Shown: piece by piece, positions 32,580 to 44,285 of the stretch
Layout of the letters: every line of letters begins with the position of its first letter
Position numbering within the stretch: the stretch's first letter is position 1
Assembly (NCBI RefSeq): GCF_030247195.1
Contig: NC_080671.1
Coordinates: 71,485,412 to 71,549,411 of the forward strand
Length of the DNA stretch: 64,000 nucleotides
Reading direction: 5' to 3'
From: Topomyia yanbarensis
Taxonomy: Eukaryota; Arthropoda; Insecta; Diptera; Culicidae
Position numbers and translations under genes: made by a program
Notes under the pieces: model-generated
Told to the model about the DNA's origin: nothing
The model's database searches: none
The model's input: the letters and a program-made list of their open reading frames with translations, nothing else

Positions 32580-33233
32580 GGGATTAATCTAAGATGGCGA
32601 GATAGAAGACAATGCGTTTTTCGTGTGAATGTTGATTGAGCTCAGATACAAATCTTTCAAGATAGGACTCCAGTTTTTTTTCAAATGCAAGGTTGCACTA
32701 TATTGTAAAACATATCCAAAAATTGGCTGCCGAAAGTTGCCGGTTCAAACACAAAATGATGCAGAAAAACCCTATTTTTTAACTGAAATATGTTTTTATA
32801 TCCTAAATTTTACGCCAAAGACCATTGGTGTGTTCACAAAAGTTGTGTGTTTTGATGATATCTAAAACTTTCTAGAACATACCTAAGTGATTAAATCTGA
32901 TCCTGTGAAGAAAACTTAAAAAACTTGATTTTAGAGTACAATTTTAATCACACAGTTATATCTTGCATTGAAAAATATATCGATAAACAATTTCTTCAGC
33001 AAAGTTACTCCAAATGAATTACTGTATAAGTTAAAAGAAGAAAATTTTTTTTTTGATTATTTAATAAAAAAAAGATACTCAAAACTTGTTATACCACCTT
33101 AATGAGAATTAAGGTGCCTATCTCAAAATATGCGCAAACAAATTTTATGAAACTTTTCTGAAGACACCGAAGCACAAAAACGTAACTGGGAGCCAGAAAA
33201 TAGTTATGACCGTCTTTTTTCAATTTGGGACCA
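32580..33233. repeat. Right terminal inverted repeat, missing its last 5 bases
   Basis: Reverse counterpart of 28746-29405. It stops at ...GGGACCA and is followed at once by CGCCT, so the terminal CTGTG expected from the left end is deleted. Confidence 0.85.
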
Positions 33234-33310
33234 CGCCTTGGTCAAGCCTCCCCGCAGTGTACAGTGTACTCTTTGTACGCAAAAGGCAAAAATCCTAACT
33301 TAATAAAGCA

Positions 33311-33915
33311 CTCATTTATAAAAAACCTGTTTTAATCCACCTAGCGGTGCAATTGTGCCTTTCTCATTTCTCTAAACTATGGCACGGAGGCTTTTTATGT
33401 TCAACATAATTGTGGAAATGTCCATTAGATTCTTAGTACACTTTGCACTTATACACAATGGCATGCCAGCCACGAACTTGATGAGCTACGTGTCGACGGT
33501 GAAACACTTGAAACAAAAAAATATCATACTCCATTAGCCTAATCAGCATTAGATCAATGTTATCCGCTTGCTAACTCATTTTGTCATGCGGGGATGGGTA
33601 TGTGAGGAAGGCGAAAGTCCCATGAACGAACGACTCCCCAGCTTAAATTGGTATGCTTTGTAATATAGTGGTGGTTTAAAGATAATGGGGTTGAAAGGGA
33701 GGGGTATGAGGTGGTGGTCTGAGGGGTGATTTAAGGAGATTTTTAAAGGATGGGAGTGAACAGTAGAGGGGGGTGTAACCCCTCTCCGTAAACCATCAAC
33801 TACGCCCCTGTTAAAATCCAGAAACCTTATGCGAGTCGAAAAAAAAATTTGACCGGGATTAGGTTGACGTTTTTCAGAGTGATTGCATAACCTTTCTATA
33901 TGAGAAAGGCAAAAA
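33311..33915 (+). repeat. Dispersed repeat (copy C), uninterrupted
   Basis: Begins 'ctgttttaatccacctagcg' and ends 'gcataacctttctatatgag' plus 'aaaggcaaaa'. This copy shows the complete order that copy A had before its insertion. Open frames here are on the wrong strand and unsupported. Confidence 0.6.
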
Positions 33916-34890
33916 TGTGCAAAATCCAAAAAAGTGAATCTTCGTCAATTTTTTTTCGTGTTTGCATCAAATCTCGACGTTTTATGCACCTTGAATACAT
34001 TTAGCATCAAAAATAAAAATTCTATTTTTAATTTTTCCTATAGTTTTTATGAGAAATTTCTGTGTGGCCGCACTCTGAAACCCGTAATTCCGGAACGAGA
34101 ATTCCGATCGATCCAAAATTCAATAGCAGCCGATGGGAAGGTTGCACCTTTCATTTGAGACTAAGTTTGGGCAAATCGGTCCAGCCATCTCTGAGAAAAA
34201 TGAGTGACATTATTTGACACATACGCACATACATACACATACACACACATACACACACATACATACACACACATACAGACTTTTTCCGATCTCGACGAAC
34301 TGAGTCGAATGGGATATGACACTCGGCCCTCCGGGCCGGGATTAGGTTGACGTTTTTCAGAGTGATTGCATAACCTTTCTATATGAGAAAGGCAAAAATG
34401 TGCAAAATCCAAAAAAGTGAATCTTCGTCAATTTTTTTTCGTGTTTGCATCAAATCTCGACGTTTTATGCACCTTGAATACATTTAGCATCAAAAATAAA
34501 AATTCTATTTTTAATTTTTCCTATAGTTTTTATGAGAAATTTCTGTGTGGCCGCACTCTGAAACCCGTAATTCCGGAACGAGAATTCCGATCGATCCAAA
34601 ATTCAATAGCAGCCGATGGGAAGGTTGCACCTTTCATTTGAGACTAAGTTTGGGCAAATCGGTCCAGCCATCTCTGAGAAAAATGAGTGACATTATTTGA
34701 CACATACGCACATACATACACACACACATACACACACACATACATACACACATACACACACACATACAGACTTTTTCCGATCTCGACGAACTGAGTCGAA
34801 TGGGATATGACACTCGGCCCTCCGGGCCGGGATTAGGTTGACGTTTTTCAGAGTGATTGCATAACCTTTCTATATGAGAAAGGCAAAAAC
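33857..34890 (+). repeat. Tandem duplication of the dispersed-repeat 3' module (483 and 491 bp)
   Basis: Unit 1 is 33857-34339 and unit 2 is 34340-34830, followed by the start of a third (34831-34890). They appear essentially identical outside a (CACATA)n microsatellite, which is 8 bases longer in unit 2. Each holds a 74-residue frame that is the same in both (33934-34158, 34417-34641), most likely a by-product of the duplication. The near identity implies a recent event. Confidence 0.88.
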
Positions 34891-37800
34891 ATATTGTTTT
34901 GGAGCTAGCGTCAATCCGGTGCTAGCTTAGTCCTGTCATTAAATTAGTTTCGGATTCTGATGAGACAAATTCGAATCCCAAATTTTATAACTATATAGTC
35001 ATCATTTATTTTTACTTCTAGAATTCACTTTTAAGTAAGGGAATCTATTTCTATGGTATCTCTCCAGTTCACGAGACCGTTACTCCAGCCCTTTGCCTGA
35101 AAATGTTGAAGATTTACTTCTGAACATGGAGTACGAGTCGAGTGGTATTGAAAAGACCGCGTGCTCAATAAGGATTCCCAAAGAATTTTTTTTTCAATGT
35201 CATTGATTATTTTTCATACGCTACCGCTAACTTAATCTAGAGTCGGAAGAAGTTAGTGGCATTTTTGAGATGCTTTAATATAATTCTGAAATGGTCGGTG
35301 TTAGGTCAGACCGGACTAAGTGACAATGTTTAAAGTTTGAATCGCAGCATCCTTTACGTTATAAATGGATTTTTTTACCATAATTCTTGTTTACTGTTTC
35401 ATATTTTATGTCTGGCAAAAGTGGAATGTACCTGAAGAAATTCTTTATCCAGTACTATCATTATCTCATTTTTTGATGTTTTGCGACTTATTCCGGTGTG
35501 ACTTAACACCGACCAAATGTATTTTTCGCGGTCACTTTAAAGCTAAAAGATACAAAAGCAAATTAAAAGGACCGCCAACTAGCCTCAGGCTCTCCTATAT
35601 TTTAGAGTAAAGGTGTGTTCGAAGCACATATAGCAAATGTCAAAGCATTTGCTGCTTTTTTCATTTTCAAAGATGGTAGCATTTCGAGGCTTTCTTAGCT
35701 GAACGTTAATGCGAAGGGCACTATTGAACATATAGAAAAATAGAATAATAATCTAAAATTTTCGCAGCATATTTGCAACAAAAAATTAAAAAATAAAACT
35801 GCATTAATTTCCAGATACTAGCAACATTTTTCTAAAACGTTATAAACATGCTAACTGTTCCCCGATAGTCCATATCTTCACTGCGGTTCCCTACTCATTC
35901 GAAACGTTCCCATACATCGATAGCCTCTTCTTCGCCCCGCTGTTCCTATTCCTGGTGAAGCAAACCCGAGGCGTAACCTACCGATATCTCGCATTATTTC
36001 GCATTATTTCGAAACAAAGTTTTTCGCAGTTATTTTCACTTCATGGTACCGTTCGCTCTTGAATGGAACGCCAGTACCCTGGGAGGGCTCAGCGTGAAAT
36101 GTTCTGCTCTAACAGCTTACTTGCTGGGAAGATGACGAGAAGTGCCCAGCTTGGGAACTTTTCTCATCGGGAACGGGCCATGGAACCGGAAAACGTGGGG
36201 GAAAAACGGGAACGGCATTTCACCCGGATTGGTGACGGGTTGTGCAACCACCAAAGACGAGGGAAAACAAAGCGAGTGAAATTTAATTGAGATTTCCCAA
36301 AGTATTTTCCGCTGCTTTGAAATTAAATATTTTATGCGTCGATGTGCTTTCCCCCCTTTTTTCCGCTGCCTGCTGGTTGATTTCCAGTTCGAAGCGTTTG
36401 GTTTTTTTCAGCACGCGTGCACGATTTCCACGAGGAACTTTCTTTGTCCATTATGGAAAAATAATCACTTTGAGTGAAAACTATTTCGGAATCGTGGAGT
36501 TCAGCGAGTGACGGATAACTTTCGGGTCAATCGTGTAACCGTAGCTGGAAACAAAAGTAAACGAATGAAAACCGTTTACAAGGAACTATCCGAGGGGCGG
36601 TTAAACTTTGCTTACACTGTACTCTGTTAGTTGGTTAAATTCCGCAAAGTTAAACTTTTATCCGAGCTAATGTGCTTTGTAACAACCAGAAACCCTGCAG
36701 CTTAATAATCACCATAATCACACGCGATCAGCCCGTTTGCCCTAAGGCAGTACAGCGTTAAATTTGAGGGCTTAATTGCACATCTCGTGTCGCTACCAGC
36801 GTGATGGTATCTCTGCCTGGGTGGTTTTTAAAGGGACGTACTCACAACTCACCCAGTTTCGTAAAATGTTATAACAATCACAAACATATCGAATCGACTT
36901 TACAATTTAAACAACAGCGTGTTTGACTTACTACAGTAGCTTCAGTAGATTTAAGTAGATAAAGCTTTTGCTAAAATCACAATGCAGTCAAACCATTTCA
37001 AAGGGTGTTAATAAAACTAGAGCATTACTAGGAATCTGTTACTCGAATGATTCCGCCATGACGTTGTCTGTCAACTAACTTATCTGTGACAACGCACTGC
37101 CGGAAATACGAAGGCAGCTTCTGGTCAAGCTAGGGTCCTCTTGCAGTCGTGTTGACGTTGCTACCGGCGTTCCTTTCAGCTATCCGTGCTTCATAGTACC
37201 ATAATGCAATGTAACGGTCTGACCAGTTAGTCCAAACCCAGCGTTTCGCTTCTGACGTCGCCGTCGTTCGATAACACTCACTGATGCGAATCAGAAGCTC
37301 TGGATACGATGAACAGTGTTGCCGCTTGTACATATCTACAATGTACAATTGGGTCATTAAATGAAGAATAAAATTCTTCTTTTATTACCTACATCGATGA
37401 AGCTCAATTTTCTAAATGAAATATTAGATATGTACTTGTTTGACACTATCGGTCTTACATGATAATTGATAGCATCTTTTACAGTTAATCCAGCAAATGA
37501 ATGTGGGCCTTGGTGGTCGGAATGAAGGCTGAGGCTCTATTATTTCAATTTCATAAAATAATTGCATTTATCAGTTTACGAACAAAATTTTAAATTGTAA
37601 CTATATTCAACTAGCTAGAGATTACTTGGTAGCGAAAGTTATGAAAATTTCGAGCCATAGTACGTAAGTGAGAGCAAGGATGTGAAGTATACAGCTTGGA
37701 AAACTAGAAGTGCCAGAGTCATTGGAAACAGGCTTAATATCCTATACTTAACTTTTGTCTTCTGTTGGTGGGGGTCGAGCTTAGGCAGCATAACTACGAA

Positions 37801-40190
37801 TCACTCAAGTCCACCAACAGACAGAATTATCCCTTTTTACTCTAATGCGTCACTTCGTTTCCACACGCACCTGAAAACCGAGATGAAGAGAAACAAAGGT
37901 GGAAACATTCCTCCTTCCTTTTATCTCGAAACTACCGATAAAAAATAATTATGACCAAACCGAAACAAAACCTCTGGCCACAGAGAAACCTACTACGTCA
38001 AGTATTTATGTTTTTCTTCTTCATGTCCTTTTGTTTTATCGGTTTATTCGAAGAAAAACATTTTTTCGTATGTAACTGAAAAATGTTTCATTTGATCAAA
38101 CTTATCCTGATGATCAAAGATACCTAATTTTACGGTAGTTCTATCTTTGATGCCCTCAAGAATATAATCATAAATTTGAATAGTATGAGAAATAATCAAT
38201 ATACAAGCACCAAATTCATAATTCTTTCTTTCATGATCTGTTTTCAAGACATATATTTTCTTATTGGACAATTGCACCATGCATGTAATTTAAGTTGATG
38301 TGCGTATAATAGTGCGCAAATAGTATCGATTTTATTGTCCTGTTTCATTTATATGTTATATTAGGAGCAGAGAAAAGCCCCATGGAGCTAGGATTCATTC
38401 AAACCCTCTCTTTAGCAGGCATAAATCCACCTCACCTTTTTATCAACAGATTAAACAAGAGTTTTGTGATTATTTTAGTTAGTGCAATATATCGAGAAAT
38501 CAACACAAGCGAATTTTCTGCATACCAAGCATTCGGTCATAGTATAGCACAGCACAATAAAATGTGGATCGAGTTTGATCAGCTTCCAGAGTAATTCAAC
38601 AAAATCAAAAAAAAAAAATACATCAAACATTCACTGCAAAAAATAAGTTCCGTTAAGTGATACTTCAATATGCTAATTTCTGCCTAACGTCCATTATTCC
38701 AATTGTTTATTAAGCATAAGCATAAGAAATCGCCCGTAGTTGCTACTCCGTTATTGACCAGAACCAAATAAAGTTGCAAAATGTTCATTGGAACAACATG
38801 CTTGGGAATAACATGATGAGCCACATTGTACAATCTATTCTGATCCCTGCATGCTGATCAATACCTACGCCGACTACGTCCGAATGCAGATCTTCTGGGA
38901 AAGGAAGGAATGTTAGTCCGATACATGTTGCTACTAGAGACCGAGGAATCCTTTGCATCTCCACATATATCACGGGAAGGGGAGAGTTGTTAGTAAATGT
39001 GCCAATAGCGTTATCATGTAATAATTGCTCTAGGCAGCCGGCTGCCGAGAATTTGGGAAATTTATCATTTGTTGTATTAATACGATTAGCAAAATAAGCA
39101 ACTTGAACTCCGGATAGTCGGCTATAAGGAGCACTGCTTATATTTTTTTAATAGTATTCAATCACGCGACGAATTTCTTCGTGGTTTCTATCGTGTCAGT
39201 GCGGCGATCGTTTGAATAAAATGCGGAATCTTATATAGAAGGTTCATCAGACTCTTCCATAAGTGTCACGGAGTTGGTTGTTTGGAAGGGAATAGGGTCT
39301 AGGATTCGCTCCAAGCAAGCGATGCGACCTGCAAAGCATAGTTTGTTAGGTATTAGTTTAGTTAGTTTTCGAGAACACGAACGCTCGAAAAAGAAGATAT
39401 TGTTGAAACTAAACAAGATCTTCTTCTGGTTCTTTTTAAACTCTGGGTAGCCGGCTACCGAGAGAATCCTATGTTTTCTAAACAAAAGCAATTTCAACTC
39501 CACACAACCGAGTATTGAGTATTGCATAGAAAAGCTAATCTTATCTGCGTAATGGGCAGGATCACTATTATTGCGATATTATTTAGACTAATTTTGTTAT
39601 TCCTTCTCTACTATATATTTTTGGGTTGCAAACTACCGAGTGATAACACGTTATACAGACAAAGAGTTATGATAGCTCGAGATGTTACAAATCAACGAAA
39701 GTATTTCCGATTTTCCATATCGGATTGTTTGTAAACTACACGTATACGAACGATTATATCGAACATTGAAGGGAAATACAGAGGATCGTTAACCTGATAC
39801 ACGGGCTTGTTACGAAGAACGGAATTTGAAATTAGATTCATTAAAACAGACGCGGCGTATTTTCAGTACGTATTGACTCGCGATCATCGATACCAGTCGA
39901 ATCAAAGTCCCATTGGAGCCAACCTCCGACCAACTATTCATTTTTACGGTATTGTCTTCTAGGCTAGATCCGTTCGCACTCTCTCACTCTGCAACTATCG
40001 GCAGAAGGCCGACAGCATACAGGCGTCGTCGGTCTAAGGACCAAATGTCATCAATAGACCTAGACTCGCGTGGGGGCATGGGATAGAATTGAAAGCTAAC
40101 CAATGAACATGACAGCAAAACACTTATTCTTCGTGCTGACATAACTGAATGTAATTGCCAACCGGTCTCCGATCCCTCTCGCGAATTATT
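34891..40190. other. Apparently low-repeat non-coding DNA
   Basis: No gene that I can support. 34895-34985 shares 'ggagctagcgtcaatc' with 58835, a dispersed repeat fragment. 35.9-36.6 kb has higher GC content and unique-looking sequence. 39.0-39.5 kb has paired 'gcagccggctgccgag' and 'gtagccggctaccgag' motifs ~400 bases apart. If the 27.8 kb exon is real, this could be intron carrying regulatory DNA. Confidence 0.35.
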
Positions 40191-40194
40191 CATT

Positions 40195-40500
40195 AATTCA
40201 TTTATTCATTTATTTATTTATTCATTTATTCATTTATTCATTTATTCATTTGTTCATTTATTCATTTATTCATTTATTCATTTATTCATTTATTCATTTA
40301 TTCATTTATTCATTTATTCATTTATTCATTTATTCATTTATTCATTTATTCATTTATTCATTTATTCATTTATTCATTTATTCATTTATTCATTTATTCA
40401 TTTATTCATTTATTCATTTATTCATTTATTCATTTATTCATTTATTCATTTATTCATTTATTATTATTCATTTATTCATTTATTTATTTATTCATTTAAC
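40195..40500. repeat. 8-mer microsatellite (TTCATTTA)n
   Basis: More than 30 almost perfect copies of the 8-base unit TTCATTTA, with a few TTTA/TTAT interruptions near both edges. Since 8 bases shift the frame, three units make a 24-base period, which yields an artificial repeating 'FIYSFIHL' frame. Confidence 0.97.
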
Positions 40501-40544
40501 CATTATTCCAATTGTTTATTATCTCTAAAGTATAATATGCCCAT

Positions 40545-41585
40545 CGTCTTTGGCCTAACGTACGTATGCCAAATCGTCGCTTTCGTGCTATCTTATGACA
40601 AACGCCATTTTAGGGTAAACTGAGTTGGATATGCCACATTACTTGTTTAAAAAATCTCTACAAAGTGGCGTTTTCAGAATTTTGATTTTCTGCTTGATTA
40701 CTGAGATATTGCGAGAAACGTGTTGAGAAATGCTGTGATTTTTGCTTAAAATGGCTGTGTCTGGAAATTGGCACAAGTTATTTTGATTAATTGGATGTTA
40801 TTTTATGTAAAGCTGCGCAGCAACAAAATGGCGTAATCATTTTGAAAATGAAAATACACGAATTGTGAGAAAAATGCATTTTAAGTTTTAAACTGGAAAT
40901 ATAGTATAATTGGCAACACTGTAACCAAAAATTACAGTGAAAACCCGTTTTTATCAGCCCCAGCTGCTTGTCAGTTTTTTGACCCAATTTCGTCAGCCAG
41001 CCAAGGTTATGAGGCTATATCTACGGAATAATGTTGAATATTTTTACAGCCTCGGTTTATTAAAAGAAATAAATAAATATGTATTGTCGTTGCCCCCATT
41101 TTGTCAACCAAAAAATACACCAAATAGGCTGATAAAACGGGTCTTCGGTGTACTATTTTTTCTAGATTTCCTGACTAACTTCCTTCAAGATGCATTTTAC
41201 CGATTATTTATAGACCAAAATAAGCCAAAGATATGAATAAAAGTTAATAGTTGATGATTTATTTGCATGGAAAATTTTTCGTGCACGTCATACAAATTTA
41301 GTCCTCAATACATACCTATGAGACGTGTGAATGCGACTTTTGTTTACATTTTTTATAAAATCTCGCAATACAGTCAACTGATCTTCGTAATTTGCTGAGA
41401 GATTGATATAGAATAGATAGAAGCATCAATTGTCTTCTCTGAATTCTTTCTACCATTTATAAGTTTATAGATATTCAATCTCAAAGTTTAAAAATCGTTT
41501 TTCTCTAAATGGTAGTTGTCATAAGATAGCACAACAGCGACGTTATGTCCGTATGTCTAACGTACTTTTGCCTAATGGGGTACAC
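40545..41585. mobile_element. ~1 kb non-autonomous element with inverted ends
   Basis: The left end 'ggcctaacgtacgtatgcca' ... 'cgtgctatcttatgaca' (40551-40605) is matched in reverse by 'tgtcataagatagcacaaca' ... 'gtctaacgtac' (41518-41570). The interior has no recognisable transposase; the frame 40937-41236 is unassigned. It abuts the R1-clade relic on the right. Confidence 0.65.
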
Positions 41586-43144
41586 CGTATCTGGCCTACT
41601 ACGACGAGTTTCCTGGCGGTGATTGCTCTTCAGCTCCTCGCACCGCCGACGTTTGGCATGATCCTCATTATTGCGTTCGTTGCTCAACCGGTCGTCGATT
41701 ACCACTCCTAATTGGTTCGGTGAATGCGTCTATGCAATTACATATCCTCCGACGTCGATCTGCATCCGCTGAACCGCTTTGCAGTTGGTAACCAATAACA
41801 CCTCCGACTTGGCAGCTATCATACAGTTCGTGATCGTGTCCATTTTCTCCGTCACCGACACCCATCACTCATCATTATTAGTGATACTTCGCCTGTAAAA
41901 CCCACGATTTTCACTTTCTTGCGTGGCCGCAGAGTCAAGACCCTATCGTACACCCCGTTCCAAAGAATTAGGCCGAGAATGGAGCTCTAAGGAACGCTCG
42001 CATTGACTTCTGCCCTTCGTTCGTCCCGTACAGCAACACTCCGCTCTGGAAGTAGCTTTTCACGATCTGATATGGATAGTTGTGGGCCCTAATCCGTTGC
42101 AGCGCTGTGGTTAAGGATTTACAGCTGGAGCTGTTGAACGCATTCTTCAAATCTATCGAGACCACATATTTAGATGGCTTCTCAGCTCTCTCGAGCATTG
42201 TTCGAATTGATTCCTCTATCGATACTCCTTTGCGGAATCCGAACTGCATCCTTGACGTGCTCGTCCTCCGTACATTTCGTCAGTCTGTTAAGGATGATTC
42301 TTTCCAGGAGTTTTCCAAGTGTATCCCGTAGATACATGGGCCTATACGATGTCGGATCGCTTGGTGGGTTCCTTGGATTTAGCAGCAACATCAGTTTCTG
42401 TACCTTCCATATTTCTGGGAAGTTATCTTCATATAAACAATTCTGCAGCACCATGTGTGTCCGGATATGCCAGGATCGCTGCTTTCAACGCAACGTTTGG
42501 TATTCCATCAGGCTCGAGCACCTGTTATGCTTGATTTTCCGTTTTAAAGCGGCCCTAGTTTACCGAAGCGCCACATTTCGCTTCTCTCTATCTATCTCTA
42601 TCTGACTCCAATAATGCTCTCTGGCCTTGAGACAAGCAGAGCGTAGTGTATTGAGCGTCTCGTTACACCAGCAAGCTTGACGCCGGCTACTGTGTGGCTT
42701 CAGTTTTCGCGGCATTGTGGCGTCGCAAGTCTTCACAATACTAGATCATCTACACTCTCGGAACCTCCATCCGACCGAGGTGTCTCAACGAAGACGTCTT
42801 TGTTGAAGGCTTTCGTCTTCCACTTTCTCTCGCCGGCCATCCTTCCCAGTGAAGTACTGTAAAATGTAACGTCGATGATAGACTTTCTGCCGTCTCTCCA
42901 AAATGTGCTAACGGAACCTTCATTGCAGAATCCTACGTACTTCCTCCAGGATAAACCCTCTTGTGTTGGTTACTCTACTGCCCCACTCCACAGCGCAGGC
43001 ATTGAATTCACCACCACTGACTACCGGCTTTCGGCCGATCAACTGCTCGGTTAACTCTACTAGCATTAGGCTAAACTGTTTCACTGTCCACCTTGAAGGT
43101 GCATAACAGCTGCACACGAAGACGCCGTTGATTTTGATGATCAC
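41586..43144 (-). pseudogene. R1-clade retrotransposon ORF2 relic (endonuclease and reverse transcriptase)
   Basis: Reading leftward, 43144-42920 is endonuclease ('FVCSCYAPSRW', 'VVSGGEFNACAVEWGS', where the usual GDFNA has Glu for Asp). 42454-41968 is RT ('YRPMYLRDTLGKLLERIILNRL', 'QFGFRKG', 'VSIDLKNAFNS', 'YFQSGVLLYGT'). The relic fades near 41600, before the zinc knuckle. Several frameshifts and stops. The order ORF1-EN-RT with the partner ORF1 upstream (43248-44285) confirms one element. Confidence 0.75.
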
Positions 43145-43247
43145 TATTTCTTAAAAGGGGAATCTGCTTATATCTTGTATCGCAGCTCTTCTCGTTCTAT
43201 TCGTTACCCAGTTACCATTATCCAGGGGATTTAACACGGTTCTATAA

Positions 43248-44285
43248 TCAAACTAACGTCACACATAGTTTCTGTCGTAGATTGCCGCAAGTTTTTCCTT
43301 CCAGAGACCCTTGTTTGTTCACTCGTGAAGCGGCTCTAAATGGGCATCTCGACCAGCCAACCGTAACTTTACCTACCTCCAGTGCCTTGTCAGCAACGGT
43401 AACCGGTAGACGAATTATCGCTGTATGTGTTTCTTCGTAGCCCTTCGTTAACCGGATCGTCATGTCCGCTTCGCCCAGGTTGCACTGTGCCTTCAGTACA
43501 CCTTTCAACTTGTCTACCGTCTCGATCTCATGCAGGTTCACAATCACTGTCTCTCGGCTTAAGAGTTTTACTTTTGCTTCTTCACCCTGTGATTTGGTCA
43601 TATTCGCCATAGTCGAACTGTTAATCATGGAGTCCTCGTTCAGCTCGAAGAGAATCTCGCTTGTTTTGCCACGCCAAGTTTTTACCATGTTTTCATCCAA
43701 ATCCCTCAGCTCCGTATCCTCTCTGACTTACTTGAGGAGCGCTGCATACATCGTCGCGACATTAGTTTTGACTAGCACGGTTTCTCCCTTTGGCAGTTTC
43801 TGACGAACCAGGGGTTTTCTTTCCTGTGTCGCTTCACTTTTCTCTATTTCTTCTGCTTTTGCTGTTTCCTATGTTGGTCCATTCGACCGACAACGGTGCT
43901 GTAGCTTTATCCCTGTTGAGTGGCCCTTCGGCAGTGAGAGCATCCTCGCGCGTTTGCTTCTTGAGCCCGTCTGGTCTTCCATCTCCTGGTGAGGTTCTTG
44001 CTTTCTTTGGAGTCACGGATACTGGTGTTGGTGTTGTTGCTTATATTGCCGTTGCTGTTATGGCTGTTGCTGCTACTTCTCCTTCTTCTGCTTTTGCTGA
44101 TTAACTTCAGCTGTGGCTGGTGGTTGTGATGTCATCATACCACGTCTGGTGAACGGATTCGCCACGCCTACTCCATATGTGTGGATTTTTTGATTATTCT
44201 TCATTTTATTGGGTTCCAATTCGGGGCCGCTATCTCCATTCGTTGTACGTTGTAGCCTCTTGTGATCCGTTGGCGATCTATGCAA
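43248..44285 (-). pseudogene. R1-clade retrotransposon ORF1 relic
   Basis: Minus-strand frames 44285-44073, 44016-33834-type Lys/Arg-rich segments and 43700-43248 form a broken gag-like ORF1. The last shows 'NLHEIETVDKLKGVLKAQCN' and 'MTIRLTKGYEETHTAIIRLP', the RNA-binding region preceding the zinc knuckles; the knuckles themselves are not readable. The N-terminal part is basic and Gln/Lys-rich, as in related ORF1 proteins. It lies directly upstream of the ORF2 relic. Confidence 0.65.

Larger units (their letters stand above)
28746..33233 (+). mobile_element. Transib/RAG1-like DNA transposon, near complete (4.5 kb)
   Basis: The left end starts CACAGTGGTCCCAAATTGAA at 28746. The right end, reversed, carries the same sequence from TGGTCCC but lacks the outer 5 bases. 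The target duplication is CGCCT at 28741-28745 and 33234-33238, the right copy directly abutting ...GGGACCA. The inverted terminal repeats are about 650 bp each (28746-29405 and 32580-33233). The centre encodes a RAG1-like transposase. From memory, Transib elements have 5-bp GC-rich duplications and ends resembling the CACAGTG recombination heptamer; both are seen here. The terminal deletion and a transposase frameshift make the copy non-autonomous. Confidence 0.85.

Noticed and set aside
34210..34280. CA-rich tract as a CRISPR-like or regulatory array
   Set aside because: It is a simple CACATA microsatellite inside a dispersed repeat.
40250..40528. 92-residue open frame with a perfect 8-residue repeat
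   Set aside because: It is only the translation of the TTCATTTA microsatellite.
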